Made by a program: the position numbers and the translations under genes
Assembly: GCF_019097595.1 (NCBI RefSeq)
Contig: NC_080719.1
Span: forward strand, 15,521,501 to 15,585,500
Length of the DNA: 64,000 nt
Direction: 5' to 3'
Source: Hemibagrus wyckioides
Lineage: Eukaryota > Chordata > Actinopteri > Siluriformes > Bagridae
In this document: one piece after another, positions 24,501 through 52,198 of the stretch
Layout: each line of letters starts with the position of its first letter
Position numbering within the stretch: the stretch's first letter is position 1
The notes under the pieces: model-generated
What the model was told of the DNA's origin: nothing
What the model saw: the letters and a program-made list of their open reading frames with translations, nothing else
The model's database searches: none

Positions 24501-26600
24501 TTTTTTTGTATCGGAAGCGTTTTTGATTAACCGTCTAACAAGGATTGAGATTCAACAGGTTATGAAGTCACAATATAGGCATAGAAGTGAAATCTAAAAA
24601 ATAATGCATTTCATTTACTGTACACGTGTGTTTAATATATATAAAAAAAAATGAATAAGCATCCTGCCCAAACTTTGTAATTATATACTGTGTAGGCTAT
24701 AAGTGGAAACATAAGCACCAAACCGTCTCACCTCAGCTCATCTAATTTAGTTGAGGTAATATATAATATTTAAATTTAGTTTCTGCTACGTATTACTCTC
24801 CACTGACCACCTGAATACAGCAGGAGAATGATTTTTTATATTCTTTTATATTTTCTTTGCACGCATGCTTATTTCCTTGCTTCCATTTTTGCATGCATGC
24901 ATGCATTCTTGCCTTCTTTCTTGTTTTCATGACTGAAGTGTTTTATTCATCCTATTTGCCAACACTTAGAATTTTTAAAAATGTATTAAGTAATGTGATG
25001 TCATGCTTTTATCTGTTAATAGTTTAAATACATAAACACATAACATGAAACAAACATGAAGTTAATAAAAACAAATGTTATTTCTACTATAATATATTAC
25101 ATTTTATAGTACATAGTATAAACTATGTTACATTTTTATCACATTACCATAATATGAGTTATTTTTTTATAAAAAAAAAAGTGAGTATAATTCTGGATAT
25201 ACTGTCTGCTGTAATATATGTGATAAATACACATTAAATATATATTATACACTGTGCAGGTGCCTTTGTTCCTGAGTGCCTTATCTGTATGTTTCTGAAA
25301 AACGTAGCTTGCAGAATCAGTCAGCAAGTAGGTTTAAATGCTTCAGCCTCGATGGTGGGAACTTGCAGGCTACCTTTGCACTGTTCGGAGCAAGTCAAGC
25401 CTGATACTAAAAAAAAGTATACACAACGAAGAATCGCTTGAACATATGCATACTGGCCAGAGAAGCTATTTCTGAATTCAACAGGCTCACCACTTGCTCA
25501 AAAACATCAAAGCCACTGATGTTGTTAAAAGCAGAAGTGAGAAGTTTCAGGAAAACAAAAAAAAAATGTGCATTTTCCAAAGGTTCCCTCACTCAGTGTG
25601 AGGCCTAGTGCAACTGTATTTTCTTTGTGTGGTGACAAACAAATGCTTAAAACTTGTCTAAACCTTCCAGACCATGTAAAAATTTAGTGTATCAATATTT
25701 GGGCAATGCTGTTTTGTTTTCTCTTCCAGTCATTCAGATTTTTTCCCCCATGAAGCCGTTTACAGGCAAGGATCCTCTAGTCTCGATTCTCTACTGGACT
25801 AAAGGGAATCCAGATGTGTGCAGCATGGACCTGTTGCTCTGGGACTTTAGCAGGAGGTTGCTACTTCTTGCATCAGAAGTCATATAACCCAATTTCCCTA
25901 GAGAGAACCCTCATCATTGTGCACATGTAAGAGAGAAAGTAGAAAGCTCAGTGTACAATATCCTTATCACCTTTTCAAGATCTTTTGCAATGTCGTCTAT
26001 ATTATTATCTATTTTAATTATATTAAAATCTTTCTTTTATACTGATATTTCAGTTTCATTTTTTTCATTTTTTTCATTTTTCATTTCATTTTAAAAATTT
26101 ATTTCAGTTGATATAAATTATCAGGACAAATTAATTCAGCAACCAATCATTTTACTGTGTATGTGAGCTGTGTCCCACTGACATTTCTATCTTTCTACTA
26201 TCTATCTATAACGTGGTTTCCAGCACTATTGTGATTATTGTCTACGGTATCTTTTCAAGACATCCTTAGGAATCCATGTGTGATTGTATCTAAACATGGA
26301 TACTCTGTTGTCCAGTTGGTTGCTTAATCTTCTCATTTCCAGTTCTCACTATATTAATGTCTTTTTTTTTCCCTGCTAGATTGGATGACTTGTATTTAGA
26401 GTATGTGAAAAGATACAATGTTATTGCAAAATATCTAAATAATAATAATAGTAATAGTAGCAATAATAATAATAATAATAATAATAATACTATGCAAAAT
26501 ATGCTGCCTCCCCTAACTTCTCTGACACTTCACTAATTTATTTGTAATAATAAATAAAATAAAAAATCTGGACAAATTTGTTAAAGAGTAACTGCTTTTG
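24501..26600. other. Intergenic between tmem221 and mef2b
   Basis: AT-rich DNA with a short (GCAT)n run near 24891-24906 and an (AAT)n microsatellite at about 26437-26490. No coding exon was recognised. Confidence 0.5.
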
Positions 26601-26679
26601 TGTGTCTTCTGTCAGACTAAAGAGTGTATCAGAGTGGAACGAAGTGGTGCATGAGTGAAGTGGCTTTCAACCAATAGTA

Positions 26680-26822
26680 TGGCCAGTGGGTGGAGCTATG
26701 CTAATTACTCTTCTAAGCAGATCCTAGTGTATGAACAGCTGGAGGATGAAGCATAGTAAAGCATCGCGAAGACAGAGCTACTGACTGCACAGCTCCTGTC
26801 CTGCTCATCATTTCAGCATCAG
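26680..26822 (+). promoter_or_regulatory. mef2b: Probable mef2b promoter and noncoding exon 1
   Basis: A CCAAT motif (ACCAATAG near 26670) precedes an ATGCTAATTA and a CAGCTG E-box (26736-26741). They are followed by a stretch ending TTTCAGCATCAG|GTGAGA, a strong donor at 26822/26823. MEF2 genes normally have noncoding first exons far upstream of the MADS exon, which fits the 5.1 kb gap. This is inferred; no transcript evidence is available here. Confidence 0.5.
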
Positions 26823-27395
26823 GTGAGATTTAAATTCATTCAACTGTTTACATGTCTGTAAATTAGGAGCATAGGGAGTACATGACTTGAAATCTTGCTA
26901 TATCTTATATCAGTCTCACTATGGAAAATTGCTTATTCAAAATTCTGTTTTATTATGCTTAATACATATGTTTTGTAAGTAGTATGCATAAACAGTTCTG
27001 TGAAAATGAATGGAGCTCAGGTTTTGTAATGTCTTAGTCTTCAAATGCTTTAAAGCAACTTATTTCAGAGCAATGTTTGTGAAAGGAATGTTGGCATCTT
27101 CCAAGACTGGAAAACAGAGTTTAACAGACTTCTATTCTTTGATACAGTTTCTGTCCACCAGTTAGAGTCTGGTTTTCTGTTAATGGTAACGAACATGGAA
27201 TTGAAATTGGTTATGATTCAGGTTGTAAAAATGTTAAACGTAAGGATGTAGGTATTCTACATCTACATTCACTATACTGTATGTACTCATTAGCCAGTGT
27301 ATATTGCCTTTGTTAATCTGTTGCACATATGTAATTGATGGAAAAGAGCATGTGACAATCTAGCTATCTATCTTTCTATCTATCTATAAACGCAC

Positions 27396-27498
<103 letters not shown>

Positions 27499-27786
27499 AT
27501 AGATATAGATAGCTAGATATAGAATATAGATGTAGATATTATCTGTATATACACATAGTCTTATCATGTACAGTTAATGTAAATTTCTATAAATCACCAA
27601 GTCGCTTGTACACTTTTTATTAGCTGATATTTTCTTCCACTGAGTGAAGTTCTCCAGAACACTGTATCAATCTGAGGAAAATCTCCAAAAGAATTGAGCA
27701 TTGGGGCTATCACTATGAACCCTAAATTAAAGCATATTATTTAGTAGCTACCATGAGCTAAAATGAAACTAACAGAAACAGTAGTC

Positions 27787-28282
27787 TATATGGGCAAAAG
27801 TATGTGGACACCTGACCATCATACAAATCTGTGCCCATTCCAAAAAAAAATGGGCATGAACTCAGAATTGGTTCCCCATTTCTGTTATAGCAGCCTCCAC
27901 ACTTCTAGGAAGGCTTTTCACTAGATTTTAAAAAGTAACACATTGGCCCATAAGAACATTACTGAGGTCAGGCACTGATGACCTCAAAGAGGAGGCGTGG
28001 TGCACAGTCTGTGTTCCAGTTCATCCCAAAGATGCTCTGAGGTTGGGGCTTGGACCACTAGATTTCTTCCACCACAATCTTGGTAAACTATGTTAACATG
28101 TAACTTGCTTTGTGCACAGGAGCATTGTCATTCTGGAACTGGTTTGGGCCTTTAAGGGAAACTGCAATTCTACAGCATACAAAGACATTCTATACAATTG
28201 TGTGCTTCCAACTCTGGCAACAGTTCAGGGAAGAACCGCATATTGGTGTGATGGTCAGGTATCCACAAACACTTAGCCATGT
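27787..28282. mobile_element. Tc1-like MITE (AAGTATGTGGACACCTGACC ends)
   Basis: The left end GGGCAAAAGTATGTGGACACC is mirrored on the right by GATGGTCAGGTATCCACAAAC. The internal sequence matches the older half of the composite at 23817. No transposase frame survives. It lies in the presumed 5' intron of mef2b. Confidence 0.85.
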
Positions 28283-30600
28283 AGGTGTACTTATTTAGTG
28301 CGCCATGGTTCCTATAAAGATGATGAAGTGTTTGTCTCACTCTTCTCTCTGTCTCAGTCATTCTGCACAACATTGTAGATGTATGCATTTCATATGCAAA
28401 TGGTAGTCTAGGTTTCTATTTCTGGCCAAGTTTAGTTTCTCATCTCATCTGTGTCTCTGAGGACTTGAACATTTGATACCTGAAATTAGCTTTCTGTCTG
28501 CTGAGTTCAAATGACTGACACAAATGATCTATGTTTTCTATTCTACAAAATCAACAGTTGTAAATAAAATTTGCCAAATCAGTCCTCTGATCCAATTACA
28601 CTATGTAACACGATTTTTGTTCCTGGGTAGTGAATGACATTTTCCATTACTCTTGATAAAAAAAATAGCCATTAAGTCGCTTGAAGTTTGGGTTTGGGCT
28701 TTTAATAGAACGAAAACCTCAAAATTAGCCCATTTTACTAAAAAAAACCTGCCCAAAACTAACTCAAATTTTCATGGCTAAGATGGGTTTTTTAAGATGG
28801 GTCTCATTATTTGGGTTACAAATAACGGGAGATAACTCTTATTTCCCAGGAACAAGAAAAAAGTAAAAATTTGTTACATAATGTTATTAATTCACACACA
28901 TAACCTTCAGGTCTTTTTGAATTATACACAAGATCCTACAAAAACATTAGCTAATATTATTCAAAACAAAACCATTTACTGTGTAGACTATTATAGTATA
29001 ATCATTAATTACTGATTAGTCGCCATAGCCAGTACTTTTACTGTTTATACAAAATGCTTTTGCTACAGCTTTAGTTTACGGGCTGCATGAGCTACAGCAG
29101 AGGCCATGATGAAACACTGTTTTTTTTTTGTTGGTACTAAGGCAGTATTATTCCTATGACAGTCTTAGTAATTAGTCTCCTCCAGGCCCTATGGGAGAAA
29201 AACGCTGTAGTGCTGAAGCTCCTCTATGTTTGCGCATCTTCTTTTCCACCGTCTGACCTTTGGGAGGTCTTCAGAGGAAGCTGTGCTGCTAAAGGCTACA
29301 AAGAAGAGGTGAACAAAAAAAGAGCAAGGGTTAAATAACTGGGTGATAAAATCTTCAAATCTAGCTTTAGATATGTAGTGAGATTGCTGGTTAGACTTCT
29401 ACATTGGTGTATTCACTGCTTTTATTAAAGTGCAGCTTTCAAAGTCGTTAAAGAAGTTTGTACAAAACGTAAACTGCTTACGCAGCTTAATTTTATTTCA
29501 GATTGAAGCTTTACCTGTTGATGTACACTTAAACAAAATGTTGTTAAAAGTTTCCTGGAGTATTTAAGGGTTCTACATTTTCCGAATGGAGTTGAATTGT
29601 AGCTGTCTGTCATAGATCACACAGCCGTATGTCTCTATAGCACCATTAAATGTTCTAGCTTAGGAACAAGTGAAAGAACTTTAATAAGAATATAATGTAG
29701 TGTTACAAAATACTAATATCAACAAGCTACATTACCATGTATTAATTATAAAAATCTATATGTTTAAATTCAATTTTCATTTTTTACATTTAACACACAT
29801 TTCTTCAAATTCAAAATAGAATTTATTGGTACACTATTTATCTCCATTTACAGTGTGTTTTTGTTAAATCGGCTACCTATTAGTAATTTAAAAATATAGC
29901 TGCACTTATACTGATGTATAGCCCTGACTATGCGAGTAGCTTTTGATGATGCATTAACAAATATGAGGAACTAGGATTTAAAGCGACAGATGTGGAGGTT
30001 TGTGATAGAGATCTCTTGCCAGAAAGACCACTTCCCTGAATTTCTATTCATATCTGTGCACACTAACTGTCCGGTGTGAACACGCTGTCACCTGTGAAAT
30101 GAACAGGCATGAACATTTATGCTCTACACATGGTAGGCTAGCATCTACTTTATAAGGTAAGAATGGCGCAAAATATGGAATCCGCTGGATTCCTCAAGCT
30201 CTTGGGTGCCAGGAGTGGGCGAGAGGGAAGCGGGCATTGCTGGGTCATGGGAACCGCAGCACTGTATCCGCTTACTATTGGGTTAGAAATACTAAAAATA
30301 GGCTAGGTCAAACATGTTTAATATGAGAGGCCGGAGGGAAGCAGTAGTGGATGTCTCAGAGATTGTTTTGTATTAGCAGATAGATTCTTTTAACTACATA
30401 ACAGCCTCTGTGCAGAGAGAAACAACATAATTATACAAACATTTAAAAATGGGACCAATATGGATTTAGTAAGGGCACTCTCACCTGATCTCTCTCTCCA
30501 TTGAAACTTTTCTGTATCACTTTTTATTTGTACAAATGTATGCATAATAATCAGAAATAACCTAGATTATTACACTGTTGCATCATTCTTTACCAGGCTT
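28283..30600. other. Presumed mef2b 5' intron, no feature seen
   Basis: AT-rich DNA without a recognisable exon or repeat that I can name. Confidence 0.45.
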
Positions 30601-30602
30601 CA

Positions 30603-30893
30603 AACATTCATTTAGTTGTCTTCATAACCACTTTATCTTGGTCAGGGTCCTGGTGGTTCCGGAGTTTATTCCGAGTATACAGGGCATGAGACCGGATGGG
30701 GTATAAGTAACCACACATTCACATACTCATTCACTCCTTTGTATAACCAGTCCACCTACATGAACTGCAGAACCCACACAAACATGCCACATTCCACGCA
30801 GCTAGTAACCTGAGCTCAGGATTGAAGTGGGGACTGTAAGGAGAGCTGTGAGGCAACAACAATACCTGCTGCACCACCATGTCCCTGTAGGGT
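30603..30893 (-). mobile_element. V-SINE-like copy
   Basis: The reverse complement carries the head GACATGGTGGTGCAGCAGGT, then a B-box-like region, and ends with phrases for the 3' part (GACCCTGACCAAGATAAAGTG). It is diverged and lies in the presumed mef2b 5' intron. Confidence 0.75.
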
Positions 30894-31034
30894 TTAAACA
30901 TCAAATTATAAATTGCTGAAGTTAACTATAGTGGACTTTCTATATTATTAACCACTGAGTTTCACCACCCAACACTAATCTGTGGTAAAAATGGTAAGCA
31001 TTCTATGATTGATTCTCAGAGGGAATCTCAGAGA

Positions 31035-31037
<3 letters not shown>

Positions 31038-31071
<34 letters not shown>

Positions 31072-31194
31072 ATGCAGAATCCTACATCTGGACCTTTCCA
31101 ATAAGAGTGGGTCAAACTTGTTTAAGGAGCCAAGAACTATTAGAACAAGTCTGTGTAGATTAACTGTATATTCTACAGTTTCTTCATGATGCAA

Positions 31195-31230
<36 letters not shown>
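31038..31230. repeat. (GA)n and (CT)n pair in inverted arrangement
   Basis: An (AG)n run at about 31038-31068 is followed 130 bp later by a (CT)n run at about 31198-31230. The two runs are complementary and could pair in RNA. Confidence 0.85.
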
Positions 31231-31233
<3 letters not shown>

Positions 31234-31944
31234 GTGTATTTGCTGGCTGCAGTCCCTCAGTGCACAAACTTACACTCGAACCCTTTCCATCCACTGTTTG
31301 TGTACAGTTTGCTCATGGGAGAACAGGGGGCGGACAGGAACTCAACCCGCACTGAGACGTGCTGTTATTTTAACGGTGGCTGCAGCCCTGCCTGCTGAAC
31401 TCCTTTAAATGGAGATGGCATATATAAATATACATACAGTATATATATATTACAAAGGCCAGTGGAAATGCAACGCTTACAGTGGGATAGCTCAGACTTT
31501 GTGGGTGTTAATCTGCACTAACTTTAACATCCTTTCTCTCTCAGGGGTGTAGATAAACACCCGCCTGTCCCTGACAGGGGGGCAGTGGGACCAGTTGCAT
31601 CATGACCAAACACCATTTCCCATCCCATTTGTTATGAAATGTACAAACAGTATTATGAGCCTGTGTGTCGTGTCTCAAGATAAGACATATGGGGCTGAGT
31701 AATATTATTTTTTCAATGTTTGTTAAATAATATTTCTGATGTTAGAATCCAATAAAGGATTACTAGAATTATTCAGGCTCAGTTTTTCCAAAATCATCGT
31801 AAGATAGATGATCTAATAATAATGATCTAATAAAGATTTGAGGAAACTCAGCCCATCTTATTTACTTACAGGGATTACTAGAGCATCAAACAGGTATTTG
31901 ATATTTTGATATTTTTACAGAACCATTCTTAGGAAAAGAACATC

Positions 31945-38268
<6,324 letters not shown>

Positions 38269-40780
38269 CTGTGCACACAGCTGGTCTTTTATTAGTTGCA
38301 CTGTTAAACTATGCAAACCCAGCTTTGATAATCAAAATACATGTATAGTACATTGTTAATGTAACAGTGTTTCCAGTTTCCATTCAGAAATGCAACTTGA
38401 ACCTGATTAAAACACATTGTCTTTTGATACGGAAAAAATGGGCTTGATTCATAACAGAGTTATGAAGAGTTGCTTCATGAAAGAGCCCAAAAATAGTACA
38501 TAATTTTGTCCTTCTTATATTAAATGCTCACAGTGCTGTTTTTTGTTCATTAATTTCTAATTGTGGTTATAAATAATTTGAAAAAATCACATAATATCTC
38601 ACATAATAAATCACATAACTTTCTAAAACTGCAAGACTTTCTAAAAACATTTCTCAGGGACTCCTTTAAACATTTTTTCATCTGTACTGCAGCTTGTGTA
38701 CATCTTTGGTCTCTTGGTGTGTGTGGGAAGGGTTTCTCTCTGGATGGTCATGAAAATATTAAAATTGGTTGAAATATGACATCCATAACACATTTTCTTA
38801 ATTTTCTTATCATTTTTTAAGGCAATGTACATATACGTGACAAAAGCTGAACAAAAATGGACTGAAATTCAATATCCAACTGTTTTATAACTGTGTATTG
38901 TCCAAGGCTAGATTATTTTCTTTTATTATAAAATTCTGTTTGAGAAGTTATACTTTGCATAATAATAGTAGTTATAATATTTTTTTCTCCTCATTGCTCA
39001 CTTTCTACAATTTATATGGATTTACAGTATATATATAGAGTTGTTTCTGTCTATGAAAGTTTAGGACCAGATTTTTTTTAATCACTGTTCAGGCTGTTCA
39101 CTGTATTTTCCACTAGAGGGCTGCACATATCAGCCACTGAGCATCACTGAGGCTCAGGTTTTGGTTCAAGTCCTTGTGTGGATTGTTTCCATTAAACGTT
39201 TGTTTGTGTGTTTGGTGTGTGACTAATTTCAGTATTTACACGAGTGTGGGAAGCACATGTTTTTTTATTTTTTATTAATATTAATAATCTGAAATTCTGA
39301 ATCCGTTCATTGTGGTTGTGATCGCTGTAACAAGCAAAACTTATAACACTCTTTAAAGTGACAAAAGAAGAAATGTTACACAAGATCCACATGTTTGCTG
39401 TCTGAATTTTGATCCTTCAGTTTTGCTCTGAGGCTAATGTAGTGAACATGTGAAACCTTTTTAGGATCATGTAAACCTCAGGCCTCAAGCGTTTGCATCA
39501 AATTAGGTGGAGTTTTTCAGTATCACAACTTCACTTCAGTGATTTTTTTGCATTCTGTGGGTGATTTCACAGACTTGATTTCAACATTAAATCAAGAAAA
39601 CATAAAAGCAGACACCTCTCATTTCTACATAATTGCATTTTGCTCTTAGATAAGTAACACGTTCAGATTTCAGCACAGAATTAGCAATTACACACAACGT
39701 GGTTAACTAGCATTGAAACTAATAGCATTAAGGAAATTTGAATGGTTTGCTCAAATGTTTATTTTGTTATTCAACTAATTTACTTTCTCTTATTTCTCTA
39801 AGTGCTGATCTCATTTGTTAATATCACTGAATATAAAGTGGAAAATTCTTTCCATGATCTTGAACAGGAAATTCGGATGATGTAACTGCTTGTCGAAATA
39901 TTTATCTAAGGGTGAATGAATGTTGTAGGGACATTTCTCTTAAACTTTAATGTTCATAGAAATGTTTCAAGCAAGAAATGTTAAACGGATTCACCAATAA
40001 AAGCAAAATGAATGAGATGTTTAAGTATTTTTATGACTATTGATAATATGATAATGTGTAGTTATAGTTGGCTTGGACAGGCAAAAAATGGGGCTTTCAA
40101 AATTATTTGCCTAAAGGTTTTACCTAGATTGTTGAGAAGGAAATTGTACTCATGTTTAAAAGGTTCTTATATCTTCATACATGTATTTGTAGATAAATGC
40201 TAAAATATCAGAGACACAAATTGCTCCCAATCATAGAAACACCCAAGAGGCAAACTGTATTTACACACTCATGAGAGTTGGGATGCAAGTATAGACATTA
40301 CATGCAAATACTCTAATAATCATTGTCATTATTCCTGATCATTCAAATTGCATGCTAATAGCCATTCAGGCCATAGTGATACTGCACCATGGCAGTGTAG
40401 CTGTTTGTTTTTGTCTGGCTGGTCCAGGCCTGCAGGGTGTTTGTCTGAACAATGACATGATTTATGTGATGATGTTTTAATCAGACTGGAATGATGTACA
40501 CAGTGGTGGGTCAGAGTGCTGGGCTGTGTCATTAGCTGGCTGTGTCTCGTTGGGTAACATTTAGGCACGTGTAAACACAAGAAGGGGATTAGTCACTAAT
40601 TAGTGCAACCACTTTGGCTCACAGCAGAACAAGCCATTGTCCATCACTGTCTATACACACCATCAGCTATGACTTTGTGAAGATTCTCCATCATTCAGGT
40701 GTGGTTATCTGGAAGTCATGTCAACTGGACTGGATCATATCTAACTAAAAAGAAGCCCAATTGACATGACTCAATTTTCA
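38269..40780. other. mef2b 3' flank
   Basis: It probably includes the 3' UTR, with a candidate AATAAA at 38605-38610. No further gene or clear repeat was recognised. Confidence 0.5.
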
Positions 40781-40787
40781 GACATCA

Positions 40788-41413
40788 GCCATGACATTAA
40801 AACCACTGACAGGTGAAGTGAATAACATTGATTATCTTGTTACAAACATTATGCAGCAATTGAACAGTCAGTTCTCAAAGTTGTTTACTTGGAAGCGGGA
40901 GGAAAAATGGACAAGTGTAGTGACTTTGACAAGGACCAAATTGTGATGGCCAGACAACTGGGACCAAGCATTTCCAAAACAGCAGGCCTTTTGGGGTGTT
41001 TGCATTATGCTGGAATTAGTACTTACCAAAAGAGGTCGAAGGAAAAACAACTGATAAACTGGCAATGGGGTCATGGGCACCCAAGGCTCATTGATGCATG
41101 TAGGGAGTGAAGGCTAGCCAATCTGGTCCAATCCCACAGAAGAGCAAATGCAGCACAAACAGCCAAATGTCAGAACACACAGTGCATCACAGATTGTTGT
41201 GTATGGGGCTGGGTAGCCACAGACTATGCTGACACATGTCCATCACTGAAAGTGCCTACAGTGAGGATAAGAGGATCATAACTGGGCCATGGAGCAATGG
41301 AAGAAGGTGGCCTGGTCTGATCATGAAGACACCACCTTCCTACCTTACCTTGCCACATAACCTAATTCACTTCACTCTCAGTTATTTTAATGTTATGGCT
41401 AATCAGTTTATAT
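40788..41413 (+). mobile_element. Degraded Tc1-like element with transposase remnant
   Basis: The ends are diverged inverted repeats: CATCAGCCATGACATTAAAA on the left, and TTTTAATGTTATGGCTAATC on the right. The plus strand from 40889 encodes the decayed start of a transposase ([20 protein letters not shown], then SKTAGLLGC) with stops and frameshifts after about 70 codons. It is the longest member of the family also found at 14310 and 23968. Confidence 0.8.
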
Positions 41414-43853
41414 AAGATGGTCAGTGAGTGTATAGACTAGCTGAGCTGACTGACTTGGTGTATTCTCTTGATTCAAAATGTTGTACAGATACACATAAAG
41501 ATTAGCAACAGATTTTGTAAGTGACTCAGTGATTTGGATACCATTTCTGTCTCACATATTACAGGTATGTAAAGTAAATGTAAAAGACACTTTAGCCACA
41601 GGTCACAACAAACTATGAGCATAAAAATGTAATAAAATCCTATCTAAAGAACATGTCTCAGCTCACTATAACTGCACTTTAGTAGATTATTTCACAAGTA
41701 ACATGTTCAAAAAAATGTTGCCAATATTCCTAAAGATCATAGGAAGAATTTTCATTTATAAAAGCTAATCTAATATTAACTGATGAGGTCACTCTGAAAG
41801 TATACAATCTCTCACACAAAGTATAGACTGAAAGTATACATTTAAGAAAAAAATCAGTTGTATATAAATCATTAGACTGTCCTTAATTTCCTCATGCCTC
41901 AACTGCATTTTGTGGATTTCCTAATTCTATGCTCAACATCTCAACATTTTTATTTTCAGCACTACTTTATTTATTTTATTCTCAGCACAGTTTACGTGCG
42001 ACATTTTTAATAGTTAGAATCTCCTTTAAAATGTCACTACATCTTTTAGGCCCCGATCACGATTTGCATACATCTCCATGTGTTCCCAGTTGTGTCAATA
42101 GGCGTCCTAACAAACCCCCAGCACCCAGTCAGTCTGAACATCTTTCCCACATCAGGGCGGTTGTTGACATGTCTAGGAAGTGTGAATGGCGTGATGAAGT
42201 AGAAGGCGACGTTGACGTATCTGTATAATCACATTCATTATCTGCGAGGAGGCCATGGCTGTTGCTATAGGGACCAGTCTGAGGCCTATTGAGCCGACGG
42301 GCCGCGCAGACAAGCCCCTGGCCCCTAGGGAGGAGCCCAGACATGACCTCTAGAGCCCCTTGAGCTGCTGAATGAGCACAGGGTGGAGATGCTGATGAGT
42401 TACAACGGTGTAAGCCCTGCCCGTTACCCTGCTTCTGAAACCGTGGGAGACTTAGCAGTGGTCAGATGTGTGTGAAGTGTAATCGCATCTAGTCTCTGTG
42501 GGGTTCACGTGTGCTTGCAGAAGGTTTATTGTGTGTGGAGTGTGTCATGTTGGTTTCTGTGCTTATTACGAGGACACTATTATTTCTGTAGTGTGATATA
42601 ATAGACTGAGGCAACAGCTTTGTAATGTGTAATATTACCAGTGAATGGTTTGAACCTGCACTTTTACCATTTTTTTTTTTTACTTCTATTAGACTTTCAC
42701 ATTATGTGTTTTGTGATTTCTTGCTTAGTATAATCACAACTATATCACAGATACAGTAAATTAGGTTAAAAGGCTGGGCTATTTTTTGAAAAACAGTGAA
42801 ATAATGATTCATGCTGATCTCCTGCTCACACTGCGATTAGGAAACCGTTAGAACCATAAAGCTTTCGTCACACCTACTTCATTTCACAGAGCTTATGTAA
42901 GCTTATGTTTTGCATGAATTTGGAGTTTTAGTCTCATACTACATAGCATAAAAGCCTACAGGAAATAAATTCTGACTGGAACTTTCCAAATATTATTATG
43001 CACTATAGGATATAAACAGTGCACCAAAGCAATATCTTTTTCTCATTTGAAATTTTGTTAAGGGTGGAAAAAAAAAAGCAATGCTAAACTGCAAGCACTA
43101 TTGAGGCATTCGGAATTTTAATAAAACACACACTCTCAGTCAAACAGTACTGTCACACCATGCATTTCATTAAAAAAAAAAAAAACTTCTAACAAATCAC
43201 CTTATACTAAATTAGCATGTGGTCATTCAATGGGACCAAGATAAATAAATTAGAACTACTCAGGGAAACAAAAGTCAAACTAAACCTTGATTGGATTGTT
43301 ATTATAGCATGATCCAAGACCTGCAAAACTGGATAAAATATTGTGCAGGCACCAAAACCTTTAATACATCAGCACTGAAACAGGAGAGTCTGAGCAAAAC
43401 TGCAACCTGCTACTTTGTGCCTTTGTGCAGTTTATAATTAGTTCAGTGCTGGTAGAGGAAATATTGTGACTTCAAATCCCTGAGTTACCAGGCACTTAGT
43501 ATTACATCACAAACTTTAACTGTTGAATAACAGCAAGTTCTTCAAAATTATTAAGTGATTCAATTTGTAGCAACAGAGTATTCAACGAAAAAAAAACCTT
43601 TCCTTCTGTGCATTGTCCATTTGATTTAAGTGTAGCAAACAAATTCTGTTTTAATACAACTGCGTCAAAATCAATACTGCAGCATTTTCTTTGTCTTGGA
43701 CCAAACACGTCACACTCTTCAGTCAAGATCAAACCCTCAGAGGCATAAACATGCCTGGTGTGTGTTGGTGGAGCTCAAGTGTTCTCCTCAGGAGCTGGAT
43801 TAGATTGTCGCAGTGCACACAGCCTGCACACAGGGGCCATTCTTTAGCTCAGC
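41414..43853. other. Region downstream of tmem161a
   Basis: Mostly AT-rich. A GC-rich patch at about 42240-42480 stands out (see findings). No gene was supported. Confidence 0.45.
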
Positions 43854-51180
<7,327 letters not shown>

Positions 51181-51480
51181 CTTTATTAATGGATTTGATT
51201 AGCGCGCGCGGTCCCATACAGCTCTCAGCAGCCACAGCACTGCTGCCACTTGAGTACTAGAAACAGCTGAATGAGTTTTGAATGACATTTGTGACCTATT
51301 CTGACCAGCGCTGGAGGGCGGGATTTGCAAGAGATATGGAATCCTATTGGTCATAACCAGTCACTGAGCTGAAATCCGATTGGTCCAAAGATACACATCA
51401 ACGTTTTGATTAGCTCACTTCGTTGGGGGACGAAAATGCTGGTGGACAAAAATAGGCACTTACAAACGCTGCTCAAGTGA
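51181..51480 (-). promoter_or_regulatory. tmem161a: tmem161a promoter region
   Basis: Upstream of the single-codon first coding exon is a CpG-rich GCGCGCGCGG (51202-51211) and two CCAAT boxes in minus orientation (plus CTATTGGTC near 51344 and GATTGGTCC near 51378). No TATA box is clear. The transcription start is not resolved. Confidence 0.6.
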
Positions 51481-51627
51481 CTACTGAAGTCTTATTTATC
51501 TTGCAGGAAGTTACGTGTTATCGGTTATATCTTGGCGTTGGCTTTCCCTCTGCTGTTAGCCACCTGGCTGTACAGGTGAACCAGGTCACCTCTGGGTCAT
51601 TTCTATAATTCTGTATGAATTATAGAA

Positions 51628-51667
51628 TAAACACACACACACACACATACACACACACACACACACA
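51628..51667. repeat. (CA)n microsatellite
   Basis: About 20 CA units with one interruption. It directly precedes the inverted duplicate of tmem221 intron sequence. Confidence 0.9.
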
Positions 51668-51775
51668 GGTATTGGAACATTTCCAGCTCCCTTCACTAAG
51701 GTTTCCAGTGTCTAAAGTCTAGCCTGTGGTACAGATTTCAGATCATTTGTCACTGCACAGTCTCCCATAAAGAAC
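51663..51775 (-). repeat. Inverted copy of tmem221 intron-1 segment
   Basis: Its reverse complement matches 22698-22811 at roughly 93 percent by eye. It lies about 500 bp upstream of the tmem161a start. Confidence 0.85.
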
Positions 51776-52021
51776 GTGTGAAAAACACACACACATTAAA
51801 AAAGAAATCCCCCCCTGAATAACTTGCAATGTCAATGTTTAACAAAATCAATAGGTGAAATGATCTCCCATTGTACAAAAGATTAAGTTAATATAAAAAT
51901 CTGCTCTCTACCTGAAGAGAGTGCTGCAGCAGTGCTTTAGACTTTTAATCTGTCTCAATGCCTATTTTGTACACTCTGATCAAACAGTTAAGATTCCAAA
52001 ACTTAATATTTTATAATACAT

Positions 52022-52198
52022 CTATGGCAGATGCCCTTATCGAGAGTGATTTACATTTTTTAAAATCTCATTTTATGCAACTGAGGATTAAGAGCCTTGC
52101 TCAATGGCCCAGCCATGGCAACTTGATGGACCTGGGATTCAAACTCACAACCTACCATCAGTAATCCATCACCTTGACCACTATGCTACCACTTCCCC
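52022..52198 (-). mobile_element. tRNA-derived SINE fragment
   Basis: The reverse complement begins GGGGAAGTGGTAGCATAGTGG (A-box-like) and continues through GTTGTGAGTTTGAATCCCAG (B-box-like). It ends with the teleost SINE tail phrase GGGCATCTGCCATAG. Confidence 0.75.
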
